DNA of 23,051 bases from NCBI GenBank assembly GCA_964350135.1, contig CAYGJN010000035.1, positions 1 to 23,051 on the forward strand, read 5' to 3'. This DNA is from CAYGJN01 sp964350135. GTDB lineage: Bacteria > Bdellovibrionota > Bacteriovoracia > Bacteriovoracales > Bacteriovoracaceae. Position 1 is the stretch's first letter. The number at the start of each line of letters is the position of its first letter. Shown here piece by piece: positions 1 through 7,149 of the stretch. A program made the translations under genes and the position numbers. The notes under the pieces are model-generated. The model searched no databases. It saw only the letters and a program-made list of their open reading frames with translations, and was not told the origin of the DNA.

Positions 1-931
1 CCCCTACACTATAAGTTAGGCCTCTTTTAACTCTTAACTCTTGATTTAAAACAGAAGTAAAGCCACCTCCAAGATAAGTTCCAGAAAGGGATAATAAATC
101 AGGTGATTGAATTTCATCTTCAGATAAAAAACGTCCGATTCGAATCTGGGCCTGGTTAGCATTGGGTACAGGTATAAGAACAATAGGAGTTTTAAGTTTA
201 TCAATTTTTTTATTTTTATCGATGCTTCTAACAAATTTTGCTTTTTGACTCCAGCCACATTCGCCAAGAATAATATCTTTAATCTGCAATATATCTTTAC
301 TACCTCTGAGGTAAATTTTCTTTTTTACATCTTGAGCAAAGTAGCGAAGCTTTCTCTCTAATTGCTTCGTTGTAATTTTACTAATAGTTGCTTTAGTTCC
401 TGATGTTGGAAGTTCAAAATTGCTTCCTCTCAATGTAAGTCTTCTGAAAATATGTCCTGCGAGTTTAGAGTGATCTGTTTGGATGGATGATAATTGAGAG
501 AGTAATCTCTTTTTAGTATTTGAAAGCTGGCCCTTCGGGAAAATACTATCATCAAACAAATGACATATTTTTTTAGTGATAGGAACCAGGTCTTTATTTA
601 AACCTGAAAATCCAAAAGTTGAGTATTCATGAAGCACAGAACTACCGTAACCTGCTCCAAAAAACTCCAGATTATCTTGAATTTCTTTTTGAGAAAACCT
701 ATTTGTTCCAGAAGTTAGACTTGAAAACATTAACTCTGTTTCGCCAGAATAAGTTTTATTGTCACTTAAGGCGCCATCTGCAAAATAAAACTTTACAGAA
801 AAATTTGGAAGACTATTATCTTCAAGCCAAATGACCTCTATATTTTTCCAGTTGAGCTTTTTTATTTTATCTAAGCTATTTCCGTAGGATAAGCTTGCTG
901 TTATCAAAAAAATTGAAATACATAATTTCAT
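1..931 (-). CDS. M16 family peptidase-like protein, non-catalytic partner (partial, runs off left edge)
   Basis: The frame is open from an ATG at 931 to the left edge, giving 310 codons with no stop, so the C-terminus is missing. A signal peptide (about residues 1-18, hydrophobic ISIFLITASL) suggests export. The segment where catalytic M16 enzymes carry HxxEH reads SGETELMFSSL, so the zinc ligands are absent. The visible C-terminal part has the M16B hallmark Gly-rich stretch and an R...GLTYSVG motif, which belongs to the Arg/Tyr substrate-binding signature of M16 C-terminal domains. The start lies 9 bases after the stop of the catalytic M16 gene, with AAAGGA as ribosome binding site. In known two-subunit M16B enzymes one partner supplies the zinc site and the other the R/Y motif, so the pair probably acts as a heterodimer in the periplasm. 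The family assignment is firm; the partnership is inferred. Confidence 0.85.
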   Translation of the reverse strand, partial: MKLCISIFLITASLSYGNSLDKIKKLNWKNIEVIWLEDNSLPNFSVKFYFADGALSDNKTYSGETELMFSSLTSGTNRFSQKEIQDNLEFFGAGYGSSVLHEYSTFGFSGLNKDLVPITKKICHLFDDSIFPKGQLSNTKKRLLSQLSSIQTDHSKLAGHIFRRLTLRGSNFELPTSGTKATISKITTKQLERKLRYFAQDVKKKIYLRGSKDILQIKDIILGECGWSQKAKFVRSIDKNKKIDKLKTPIVLIPVPNANQAQIRIGRFLSEDEIQSPDLLSLSGTYLGGGFTSVLNQELRVKRGLTYSVG

Positions 932-940
932 CTTAGTCCT

Positions 941-2308
941 TTAATTTTTATCCCATACAGTAACAAAAATTGGTTTTTGACCACTAATCATTTCATTACA
1001 TGCATCAAGCACATCTTTCATTGTTATGCTCATGTATTCTTGAATCTCTTTAGAGTAATAATGTGGATCACTATAGTAAATTTCTCGCAATCCAATTAAC
1101 TGAGCAAGATCAGCATTTGTTTCAAAAGATTTAAAATAATCAACTAAATATTGATTCTTAACTTTTTGAATTTCTCTTTCATTGATAGCATTCTTGCAAA
1201 CTCGCTTAAGATTTTCATGAAAATTCTTTTTGAAATACTTAAGGCTTTTTCCCTTAAGTAGCTCTCCGCCAATCATAAAAAGTCCTGCTTTTTCGAGCCC
1301 ATAATTATAAGCATAGATATAACTTAAGTTTGGTTTTTTTGAGTAAACATATTGCTGGTTTAGGTAAGAACTATCTCCTCCCCCTAAAACACTCGAGAGA
1401 ATATCTAGTACAAAACTTTTCTTTGTACCAATTCTGTCACCTGGAAAAATAATGCTAAACATTGGCTGAGGTGATTGACCTTTGAAATTATAGGTTTTCC
1501 CCCAATCTGGTTTTAACTTGTAGAGATCAAGACTATCTTTTTCTTTTTTTATCTTTTCAAATTTCTTTGTAGATGGAATTTTTGAAAAGAGTTTTTCTAT
1601 CTTTTCAAAAGTACTCCCGTAATCAAGATCTCCTGCAATTGTAATCACAATATTTGAAGGATCATAAAAAGTTTGAAAATAATCTTTGATTTGAGTATGT
1701 GTGACTGATTTTAAGTCTTTAATACTTCCAATAACAGAATCCTCATAAGGTGTTCCTTTATAAGCTTTTGTCAAAGCTCCCAATAAAAGCTGCCCTCGAG
1801 GTGAGTTTTCATAACGATATTTTCTTTCTTCAAGAATGACATATCTTTCTTTTTCAAAATCTGCTTTATCAATTGTGAGATTGAATAACCTATCTGATTC
1901 TAAATCTAAAATTTTATCAAGAGCTGCAACAGGTAAATTTTCATAATAAACAGTTAGATCTTGAGATGTATAAGCATTATTTGTTCCACCATTACCAGCA
2001 ACAATAGTGTCGTACTCACCTTTTGGGTATCTTTTAGAACCCTTAAACATCAAATGCTCCAAGAAATGACTTGCCCCTGTCATTCCAGGTGTTTCATGAC
2101 GAGCACCTACTTTAACAAAAGCATAGAATGAAAAAAGTGGCAGTTTGCTATTTTTTATTAAAATAACTGTAAGCCCATTACTTAAAACTTTTTTCTGAAG
2201 ATCGACTTCAACTTTATGACTATTAGAAACACTATCCTTAGGTGTTTTTGCTTTTATACTTGTATCAAAACATAATGAACTTATTATCAGCAAAATGAGA
2301 ATCTTCAA
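941..2308 (-). CDS. M16 family zinc metallopeptidase, catalytic subunit, secreted
   Basis: This 455-residue protein starts with a signal peptide (about residues 1-20, MKILILLIISSLCF followed by a polar stretch), which places it in the periplasm or envelope. The inverted zinc motif H81-F-L-E84-H85 is intact. The third zinc ligand is probably one of the acidic pair E160/E161 in VILEER. The Gly-rich segment and C-terminal M16 domain follow, giving the usual length of the bacterial M16B (processing-peptidase-like) subfamily. The start codon is TTG at 2308; it is supported by GAGAGG five bases upstream and by the signal peptide beginning directly there. The non-catalytic homologue begins 9 bases downstream, so the two are almost certainly co-transcribed and probably form one enzyme. 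The physiological substrate cannot be told from sequence. Confidence 0.92.
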   Translation of the reverse strand: MKILILLIISSLCFDTSIKAKTPKDSVSNSHKVEVDLQKKVLSNGLTVILIKNSKLPLFSFYAFVKVGARHETPGMTGASHFLEHLMFKGSKRYPKGEYDTIVAGNGGTNNAYTSQDLTVYYENLPVAALDKILDLESDRLFNLTIDKADFEKERYVILEERKYRYENSPRGQLLLGALTKAYKGTPYEDSVIGSIKDLKSVTHTQIKDYFQTFYDPSNIVITIAGDLDYGSTFEKIEKLFSKIPSTKKFEKIKKEKDSLDLYKLKPDWGKTYNFKGQSPQPMFSIIFPGDRIGTKKSFVLDILSSVLGGGDSSYLNQQYVYSKKPNLSYIYAYNYGLEKAGLFMIGGELLKGKSLKYFKKNFHENLKRVCKNAINEREIQKVKNQYLVDYFKSFETNADLAQLIGLREIYYSDPHYYSKEIQEYMSITMKDVLDACNEMISGQKPIFVTVWDKN

Positions 2309-2371
2309 TAAAACCTCTCTACGACATTATTTTAAAGAGTTATAATTATATTAACTTGGAGACTGCACTGC
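2309..2371. promoter_or_regulatory. Divergent intergenic region, candidate promoters for the M16 pair and the metallo-hydrolase
   Basis: These 63 AT-rich bases separate two divergent genes, so promoters for both directions should lie here. On the plus strand there is a TATAAT match at 2341-2346, with TTGGAG at 2356-2361 as ribosome binding site for the gene at 2372. No convincing -35 element is seen at the right spacing. For the minus strand only loose AT-rich matches are visible. Confidence 0.3.
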
Positions 2372-3193
2372 ATGACGAAAGACGTTAGAGACAAAAATTC
2401 TGTATTGATGCTAGGAACTGGAACAAGTACAGGTATTCCCCTTGTTGGGTGCTCTTGTGTGGTTTGCGCAAGTAATAATCCTAAAGACAAAAGGTTTCGC
2501 TCTTCTATTCAAATTGTTTCCAAAAGGAATAAATCTATTTTAATCGATACTGGCCCAGACCTAAGGCTGCAGCTGCTTAACAACCATATCAAACATATTG
2601 ATGGAGTTATTTTAACCCATGATCATGCAGATCATTGCCACGGTATTGATGATTTAAGACCTCTTTGTTTTTTTAAAGACGATCCACTTATTCCGATTGG
2701 TAGTCATAGGGCCACTATTGATATCCTCACCAAACGTTTCGATTATATTTTTCAAAAAAAAGGCCCAGCGCTTGGAGGAGGAGTACCTATACTTGAGTTT
2801 CATGAACTAAAAGAAGGAAACCAATCTTTTATAGATGAAGAGTTTTATTTTTTTCTTAATCCTCATGGCAAAACTCAAACCTTGGGAATTTGCCATCATA
2901 AAATGGCCTATATAATTGACTGTGTAGAAATTGCACCTGAGCATATCAAGTTTCTAAAAAATCAAAATCTAGACCACCTCATTATCGATTGCCCTAGAAG
3001 AAGGCCACATGATACTCACTTGCATTTAGAGAAAGCTCTCCACTATATTGAGCAAATTTCTCCTAAGAAAGCAGGGCTTACACATCTAGGTCATGACTTT
3101 GGACACAATGCACTATCAAAAGAATTACAGGCCAACTATGGCAACCTAGTACAAGTTCTATATGATGGGCAGAGCCTTTCATATAATGATTGA
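2372..3193 (+). CDS. PhnP-like metallo-beta-lactamase fold hydrolase
   Basis: This is a 273-residue cytoplasmic protein of the metallo-beta-lactamase superfamily. The N-terminus has the GTGTSTGIP turn followed by C27-S-C29-V-V-C32, the cysteine cluster typical of the PhnP subgroup. The dinuclear metal motif HDHADH lies at 83-88. Later histidines and acidic residues sit in DCPRRRPHDTH and in LTHLGHDFGH near the end. In phosphonate-using bacteria PhnP is a cyclic ribose phosphodiesterase; no other phn genes are present, so the substrate here is unknown and a generic phosphodiesterase or housekeeping role is more likely. ATG 2372 follows TTGGAG, and an alternative ATG lies at 2408. The next gene, alanine dehydrogenase, begins about 50 bases downstream and may be co-transcribed. 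Confidence 0.85.
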   Translation: MTKDVRDKNSVLMLGTGTSTGIPLVGCSCVVCASNNPKDKRFRSSIQIVSKRNKSILIDTGPDLRLQLLNNHIKHIDGVILTHDHADHCHGIDDLRPLCFFKDDPLIPIGSHRATIDILTKRFDYIFQKKGPALGGGVPILEFHELKEGNQSFIDEEFYFFLNPHGKTQTLGICHHKMAYIIDCVEIAPEHIKFLKNQNLDHLIIDCPRRRPHDTHLHLEKALHYIEQISPKKAGLTHLGHDFGHNALSKELQANYGNLVQVLYDGQSLSYND

Positions 3194-3243
3194 TTCACCC
3201 CTGCATTTTAGTTATAGTGCCGGAAATTATCCTGGAGCTTAAT

Positions 3244-4350
3244 GTGAAAATTGGTGTCCCTAAAGAAATTAAAAACAACGAGTATCGTGTTGGTCTTGTC
3301 CCTGGTGGAGTTAGACAACTTGTTCAAGATGGTCATGAAGTTTTTATTGAAACCAACGCCGGTATTGGAATTAACCTTACAGATGAGGACTATATTCGTG
3401 CTGGAGCAAAAATTCTTCCAAGCCTTAAGGATGTTTTTGAAACAGCTGAGATGATTATTAAAGTTAAAGAACCTCAACCTGAAGAAATTGCACTACTTAA
3501 ACCAAATCATATTCTTTATACATATCTTCACCTCGCTGCAGATAGAGAACTAACAATGGGTCTTATGAAGTCTGGAGCAACTTGTATTGCCTATGAGACT
3601 ATCCAAAGCCCTGATGGCTCTCTTCCACTACTTGTTCCTATGTCTGAAGTTGCAGGAAGAATGGCCACTCAAGTAGGTGCTACTTATCTTCAAAAAGAAA
3701 ATGGCGGAAAAGGTGTTCTTCTAGGTGGTGTGCCTGGGACAAGAAGAGCAAGAGTTACAGTAGTTGGCTGTGGGGTTGCTGGAACAAATGCAATCAAGAT
3801 GGCAATGGGCCTAGGAGCAGATGTTGTTGCCATTGATCTTTCAACTAAAAGACTTGCTGAACTTGATGACCTTTTTGATAATAGAATCACGACATTATTT
3901 TCAAATATTGAAAATATTGAGCAAAGTGTAGTGCAGTCAGACCTTGTTATCGGAGCAGTACTCATTGCAGGAGCTAAGGCACCTAAACTTGTCACAAGAG
4001 AAATGATCTCACAGATGGGCAAGGGATCAGTGGTTGTAGACATCGCTGTTGACCAGGGTGGTTGTATTGAAACTTGTGAACCTACCACTCACCAAAAGCC
4101 TACTTTTGTAGTTGATGGTGTTATTCATTATTGTGTAGCAAATATGCCTGGAGCTGTTGCAGAAACTTCTACTTATGCTCTTACCAATGTAACACTTAAG
4201 CATGCACGACTAATTGCAAATCTTGGTGTTGATAAAGCAGTTATTAGAGACAAAATGCTTCGACCAGGGGTTAATATTTATAAGGGTGAGCTTGTTTACG
4301 AACAAATCGCAACAGACCTAGATCTGAAATATACCCCACTCTCTTTGTAG
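3244..4350 (+). CDS. ald: Alanine dehydrogenase
   Basis: This NAD-dependent enzyme oxidatively deaminates L-alanine to pyruvate and ammonium, or runs in reverse. With the GTG at 3244 as start it is 368 residues, close to the family norm of about 370. TGGAG at 3233-3237 sits six bases upstream, and the protein begins directly with the family's KIGVPKEIKNNEYRVG. The 54 bases upstream in frame are therefore excluded. Substrate-site residues R15, K75 and H96 align in number with characterised alanine dehydrogenases. The Rossmann motif GCGVAG lies at 175-180 with D198 to hold the NAD ribose, and D269 in VVVDIAVDQGG is the catalytic aspartate. A sodium:alanine-type symporter at 11938-13269 could supply substrate. 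I see no separate regulator next to it. Confidence 0.97.
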   Translation: MKIGVPKEIKNNEYRVGLVPGGVRQLVQDGHEVFIETNAGIGINLTDEDYIRAGAKILPSLKDVFETAEMIIKVKEPQPEEIALLKPNHILYTYLHLAADRELTMGLMKSGATCIAYETIQSPDGSLPLLVPMSEVAGRMATQVGATYLQKENGGKGVLLGGVPGTRRARVTVVGCGVAGTNAIKMAMGLGADVVAIDLSTKRLAELDDLFDNRITTLFSNIENIEQSVVQSDLVIGAVLIAGAKAPKLVTREMISQMGKGSVVVDIAVDQGGCIETCEPTTHQKPTFVVDGVIHYCVANMPGAVAETSTYALTNVTLKHARLIANLGVDKAVIRDKMLRPGVNIYKGELVYEQIATDLDLKYTPLSL

Positions 4351-4392
4351 GTTATACTTTACCCAAGTACCCATCACTGTTATTCTTGAAGT

Positions 4393-4854
4393 ATGTTGAT
4401 GCTTGAAAAAATTGTTATGATCTTAGCTTTGGTTGCCACTCTGGGAGCGACCGGAGTTTTTGTTTATACCGAGATAATTTTTCAACGCCCAATCCCTGAT
4501 AATGAAATAGAACTCGCTAAATTTAATGAAGGTATTAAAGATATAATTGATTTTAAAACCTATAAAATAGAGAAATTTTCAACAAACCTATATTCAAGAA
4601 AAACAAGACTCCGTTACCTAAACCTTGAAGTTCATATCCAGCCAATCAGTCAAAATAAACTAGATTTATTAGAAGCAGAAAGAACAATGATTATGGATAC
4701 AATTATTAGAATTGCAGGAAGATCTACTCCTGAGGATCTAAATACACTTGCAGGTAAAATTCTTTTCGAAAATAGAATAAAAATGTCTTTAAATGATTAT
4801 TTTAATGAACCTATTGTTAAGAGAATTTTCTTCTCAGTATTTGTTATCCAATAA
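4393..4854 (+). CDS. FliL-like single-pass membrane protein
   Basis: This 153-residue protein has one N-terminal membrane helix (about residues 7-29) and a globular domain expected outside the cytoplasmic membrane. The domain ends with RIFFSVFVIQ, which resembles the C-terminal beta strand of FliL (typically ending in a phenylalanine-valine-hydrophobic-Gln pattern). The central segment RTMIMDTIIRIAGRSTPEDL followed by a conserved-looking helix also fits FliL. FliL surrounds stator units at the flagellar motor and affects torque. No other flagellar gene is in the window, so this may be a stand-alone FliL paralogue. Two ATGs six bases apart (4393, 4399) are both possible; the second has the better spacing to TTGAAG. 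The stop overlaps the next start as TAATG. The assignment rests on remembered family pattern, not on an alignment. Confidence 0.6.
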   Translation: MLMLEKIVMILALVATLGATGVFVYTEIIFQRPIPDNEIELAKFNEGIKDIIDFKTYKIEKFSTNLYSRKTRLRYLNLEVHIQPISQNKLDLLEAERTMIMDTIIRIAGRSTPEDLNTLAGKILFENRIKMSLNDYFNEPIVKRIFFSVFVIQ

Positions 4855-5003
4855 TGAAAATTAATAAAGATCTACTCTTGATCCTTGTGGTCTCAATTGT
4901 TTTAGCACTTATTTATATAAGATTTTCAAAATTCTATGACTTTAAAGTCAAAGTTATGGAAGAAAGACATCACGGCCCAGTGAAATCGGGCCGATCAGAT
5001 TAA
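4854..5003 (+). CDS. Small 49-residue membrane protein coupled to the FliL-like gene
   Basis: A 49-codon frame opens at an ATG that shares one base with the TAA of the FliL-like gene (TAATG), an arrangement typical of translational coupling. The product begins MKINKDLLLILVVSIVLALI, so it has one membrane helix at about residues 6-22, followed by a short basic and His-containing tail (EERHHGPVKSGRSD). I do not recognise it. The coupling suggests it is made in proportion to the FliL-like protein and may be a membrane partner. The last codons contain a GC-rich hairpin, so the gene end doubles as a terminator-like structure. Its stop overlaps by a few bases the stop of the 57-residue gene on the opposite strand. 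Confidence 0.6.
   Translation: MKINKDLLLILVVSIVLALIYIRFSKFYDFKVKVMEERHHGPVKSGRSD
4973..4993 (+). terminator. Hairpin at the end of the FliL-like operon
   Basis: CGGCCC at 4973-4978 pairs with GGGCCG at 4988-4993 around a nine-base loop. A T-rich run (TTAATTTTCTTT) starts seven bases later. It lies inside the last codons of the 49-residue gene, and the convergent gene on the other strand begins to overlap just beyond. It probably ends plus-strand transcription, though the T tract is interrupted and offset. Confidence 0.5.
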
Positions 5004-5173
5004 TTTTCTTTATTAGCAGGATTTGGAGAAGCCTCAATCATATTCTCAGACTCATCTGGTAATTGATTAAGATACTTATCAACTTCATCTAGGCTTACTT
5101 TGCCTTCGTCAACATGACGGTCACGGATTCTATTGTCCATAAGCTTTTGATCTAGGGCGTCGCATAATTTCAT
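5000..5173 (-). CDS. Small hypothetical acidic protein, 57 residues
   Basis: A 58-codon frame with stop starts at ATG 5173, preceded by a strong ribosome binding site (AAGGAG with a five-base spacer). The product begins MKLCDALDQKLMDNRIRDRH and continues with EGKVSLDEVDKYLNQLPDE, then a polar tail. It is predicted soluble and helical with no membrane segment. I do not recognise the family. The strong ribosome binding site and charge pattern make a real gene likely. It lies 56 bases downstream of the rhomboid-like gene on the same strand and may be the last gene of the trpS-rhomboid group. Its stop overlaps the convergent 49-residue gene by a few bases. Confidence 0.6.
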   Translation of the reverse strand: MKLCDALDQKLMDNRIRDRHVDEGKVSLDEVDKYLNQLPDESENMIEASPNPANKEN

Positions 5174-5229
5174 AAAAACTCCTTAAGCTTTGGATTTTTA
5201 ACACAGTGAACCTAGTTTGAGAAGAGCAA

Positions 5230-5961
5230 TTATTGAAAGTATTTGGGATCTTTGTCCTTATCTTGCTCGTCATCTCCATCTTTTACGATATAGAGATTGG
5301 CCTTGCTTTTTTTAGAGGCAGACCTTTTGAACTTTATGCCCATGGAGTCCTTGTTGGCCCTGGACATGGTTGTCCAATACATATGTCCAAACCCACCAAA
5401 CATTGCAGCAAGATGTCCCCATGAGGTCACTGCGTTTGAGAGAAGGCCTGTAAAAAAAAGAATCCCAATAAGTAGCATGCAGAAATATCTCGCTTTCATT
5501 GGAAAGATAAGCATAAAAGTTAATATTCTATCAGGGTATAAAATTGAATAAGCTAATAGTAACGAATAGCTTAGCCCAGTTACTCCCATAAGAGGACTCA
5601 TTCCATTAAAGAAAACCTTGGCTATAACTAAATAGAAAAGGCCTGCAACAATAAGCGAAGTTGCCAGAAAAAGACCATAGGTTTTCTTTCCCCAATTTGT
5701 TTCAAGCTCGCTTCCTATAAACCAAATAATGAGACAGTCAAAAATCGCTCCCATTAAACCTGTTTGAACAAGTGGATAGGTTAACAGCTGATAAATATAA
5801 CCACTAAAAAACATATTAGGTGTCAGCCCAAATAACATGGCCAATTGAACACCTGAGACTTTTTGCAATACAGTTTGAAGAATAAAGGCAACTGCAACAG
5901 ATGCAATAATAATTTTATTCAATTTCGTTAGCGGGGGAACGTATAATTGAGTCCCTTGCAT
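5230..5961 (-). CDS. Rhomboid-like membrane protein with Thr at the nucleophile position
   Basis: This 243-residue integral membrane protein has about six hydrophobic segments and a charged, Lys/Asp-rich cytoplasmic tail (about residues 200-243). The layout matches rhomboid intramembrane proteases: an N-terminal helix, a conserved WxxGxxxE-like stretch (IIWFIGSELE), then the nucleophile loop and a catalytic-His helix (WGHLAAMFGG, H183). The usual GxSG motif is G126-V-T-G129 here, so Thr128 (codon ACT) replaces the catalytic Ser. The His is kept. This could be an inactive pseudorhomboid or, less likely, a Thr protease. ATG 5961 is supported by GGGAG a few bases upstream. It lies downstream of trpS on the same strand, with a candidate promoter of its own in between. 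Family assignment is good; activity is unknown. Confidence 0.75.
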   Translation of the reverse strand: MQGTQLYVPPLTKLNKIIIASVAVAFILQTVLQKVSGVQLAMLFGLTPNMFFSGYIYQLLTYPLVQTGLMGAIFDCLIIWFIGSELETNWGKKTYGLFLATSLIVAGLFYLVIAKVFFNGMSPLMGVTGLSYSLLLAYSILYPDRILTFMLIFPMKARYFCMLLIGILFFTGLLSNAVTSWGHLAAMFGGFGHMYWTTMSRANKDSMGIKFKRSASKKSKANLYIVKDGDDEQDKDKDPKYFQ

Positions 5962-5985
5962 GGATACTCCCTGGTGAATAATAAT

Positions 5986-6014
5986 ATTCTAACTTGAACT
6001 ATGCTTGGGAGCAA
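5986..6014 (-). promoter_or_regulatory. Candidate sigma-70-type promoter for the rhomboid-like gene
   Basis: On the minus strand TTGCTC (6009-6014) is followed after 17 bases by TAGAAT (5986-5991), upstream of the ATG at 5961. Four of six bases in the -35 and five of six in the -10 match the consensus. It lies between the trpS stop and the rhomboid start, so the rhomboid gene need not depend on trpS transcription. Confidence 0.4.
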
Positions 6015-6024
6015 TCAGGCAGAC

Positions 6025-7023
6025 TTACCAATACTTGAGATGCATGGCCTTCTTTACTTCATCCATAGTCTGAGCAGCTACTTCTCGTGCTTTCAAAGAG
6101 CCTTCACGCAACTGATTAAGGACTTCTCCCTTGTCTTTTGCAAACTCTTCCCGGCGAGTGCGGATAGGTGTAATAAAATCCTGAAGGATTCCATCAAGCC
6201 TTTGCTTAAGTGTTCCATCCCCAAGTCCACCTTTTTGATATTGCTGCTTTAACGATTCTAGTTCTTCCTGATCTGGATCAAAAATATCGAGATAAGTAAA
6301 AACCGTATGTCCCTCAACTGTACCAGGGTCTTCAAGGTGAATCTTATTGGGGTCAGTAAACATCTTTTTTATTTTTTTAGAAAGAGATTTTGACTCCTCT
6401 CCTAAGTAAATGGCATTGCCTAAAGATTTACTCATTTTTGTTTTGCCATCAATACCTGGAAGTCTTGCAATATCAGGAATAAGGGCCTCGACTTCAGGAA
6501 AGACATTTGTTTTATAAATACGATTAAAATTTCGAACAATCTCGTTAGTCTGCTCAATCATAGGTCGTTGGTCTTCACCGACAGGAACAAGATGTGCCTT
6601 AAAAATCGTAATATCTGCAGCCTGAGAAACAGGGTACATAAAAAAACCACAAGGAAGACTTTTTTCAAAACCTTTTTGCTTAATCTCTGTTTTTACAGTT
6701 GGGTTATGTTGAAGCCGGTTGACTGTAACAAGGTTTAAATAAAACATCGTCAGTTCTGCAATTTCAGGAATCATTGATTGAATCACAAAAGTTGTTTTTT
6801 TAGGATCAAGACCAACGGCCAAATAATCCAGCGCTACTTCAATTATATTTTCTTGAACAAGCTTTGGATTTTCCCAGTTATCAGTTAACGCCTGGGCATC
6901 TGCCACTAGAACAAATTGATTATAATCATTTTGAAGCTCAACCCTGTTTTTAAGTGAGCCTATATAATGACCAAGATGGAGAGGCCCAGTTGGGCGATCT
7001 CCAGTGAGAATAGTTTTTTTCAT
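6025..7023 (-). CDS. trpS: Tryptophanyl-tRNA synthetase
   Basis: This class I aminoacyl-tRNA synthetase charges tRNA(Trp) with tryptophan in the cytoplasm. From ATG 7023 it is 332 residues, the usual size. The first signature (GDRPTGPLHLGHYIG) has H16-L-G-H19, and the second, K196-M-S-K-S200, lies in GKTKMSKSLGN. The segment CGFFMYPVSQAADI is typical of the family. An in-frame extension to 7074 exists, but the sequence before MKKTILTGDRP is not conserved in character, and GGGGTG lies four bases before ATG 7023, so the shorter form is chosen. It diverges from the gene at 7150 and is followed 63 bases later by the rhomboid-like gene. Confidence 0.97.
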   Translation of the reverse strand: MKKTILTGDRPTGPLHLGHYIGSLKNRVELQNDYNQFVLVADAQALTDNWENPKLVQENIIEVALDYLAVGLDPKKTTFVIQSMIPEIAELTMFYLNLVTVNRLQHNPTVKTEIKQKGFEKSLPCGFFMYPVSQAADITIFKAHLVPVGEDQRPMIEQTNEIVRNFNRIYKTNVFPEVEALIPDIARLPGIDGKTKMSKSLGNAIYLGEESKSLSKKIKKMFTDPNKIHLEDPGTVEGHTVFTYLDIFDPDQEELESLKQQYQKGGLGDGTLKQRLDGILQDFITPIRTRREEFAKDKGEVLNQLREGSLKAREVAAQTMDEVKKAMHLKYW

Positions 7024-7114
7024 ATTCACCCCAGATTTCCTATACTTAGCACTCTCAACTCTAAAACTCAACAAATATCAACCAAATTTCAATAACTTAA
7101 CTTTATAACTAGAT

Positions 7115-7142
7115 TCAATTTTGTCCCTATTTTAGCCGATAT
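7115..7142 (+). promoter_or_regulatory. Candidate sigma-28 (FliA)-type promoter
   Basis: GCCGATAT at 7135-7142 matches seven of eight bases of the FliA -10 consensus GCCGATAA. TCAATTTT at 7115-7122 matches six of eight of TAAAGTTT at a 12-base spacing. The ATG at 7150 follows so closely that the transcript would be nearly leaderless, which weakens the call. Confidence 0.3.
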
Positions 7143-7149
7143 AAAGGGT

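Noticed and set aside
46..267. A 73-residue minus-strand open frame with its own ATG
   Set aside because: It lies in a different frame inside the M16 non-catalytic gene, whose frame is open across the whole region and has clear family sequence.
619..834. A 71-residue plus-strand frame
   Set aside because: It is antisense to the M16 non-catalytic gene, lacks a ribosome binding site and has a low-complexity Lys/Leu product.
3190..3243. An ATG-started extension of alanine dehydrogenase
   Set aside because: The extra 18 residues do not resemble the family, while GTG 3244 has a proper ribosome binding site and gives the standard N-terminus.
3690..4088. A 132-residue minus-strand frame
   Set aside because: It is antisense to the conserved alanine dehydrogenase core, and its Ser/Thr/Pro-rich composition is that of a shadow frame.
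7024..7074. A longer trpS start
   Set aside because: The added 17 residues are not TrpS-like, and the internal ATG is directly preceded by GGGGTG.
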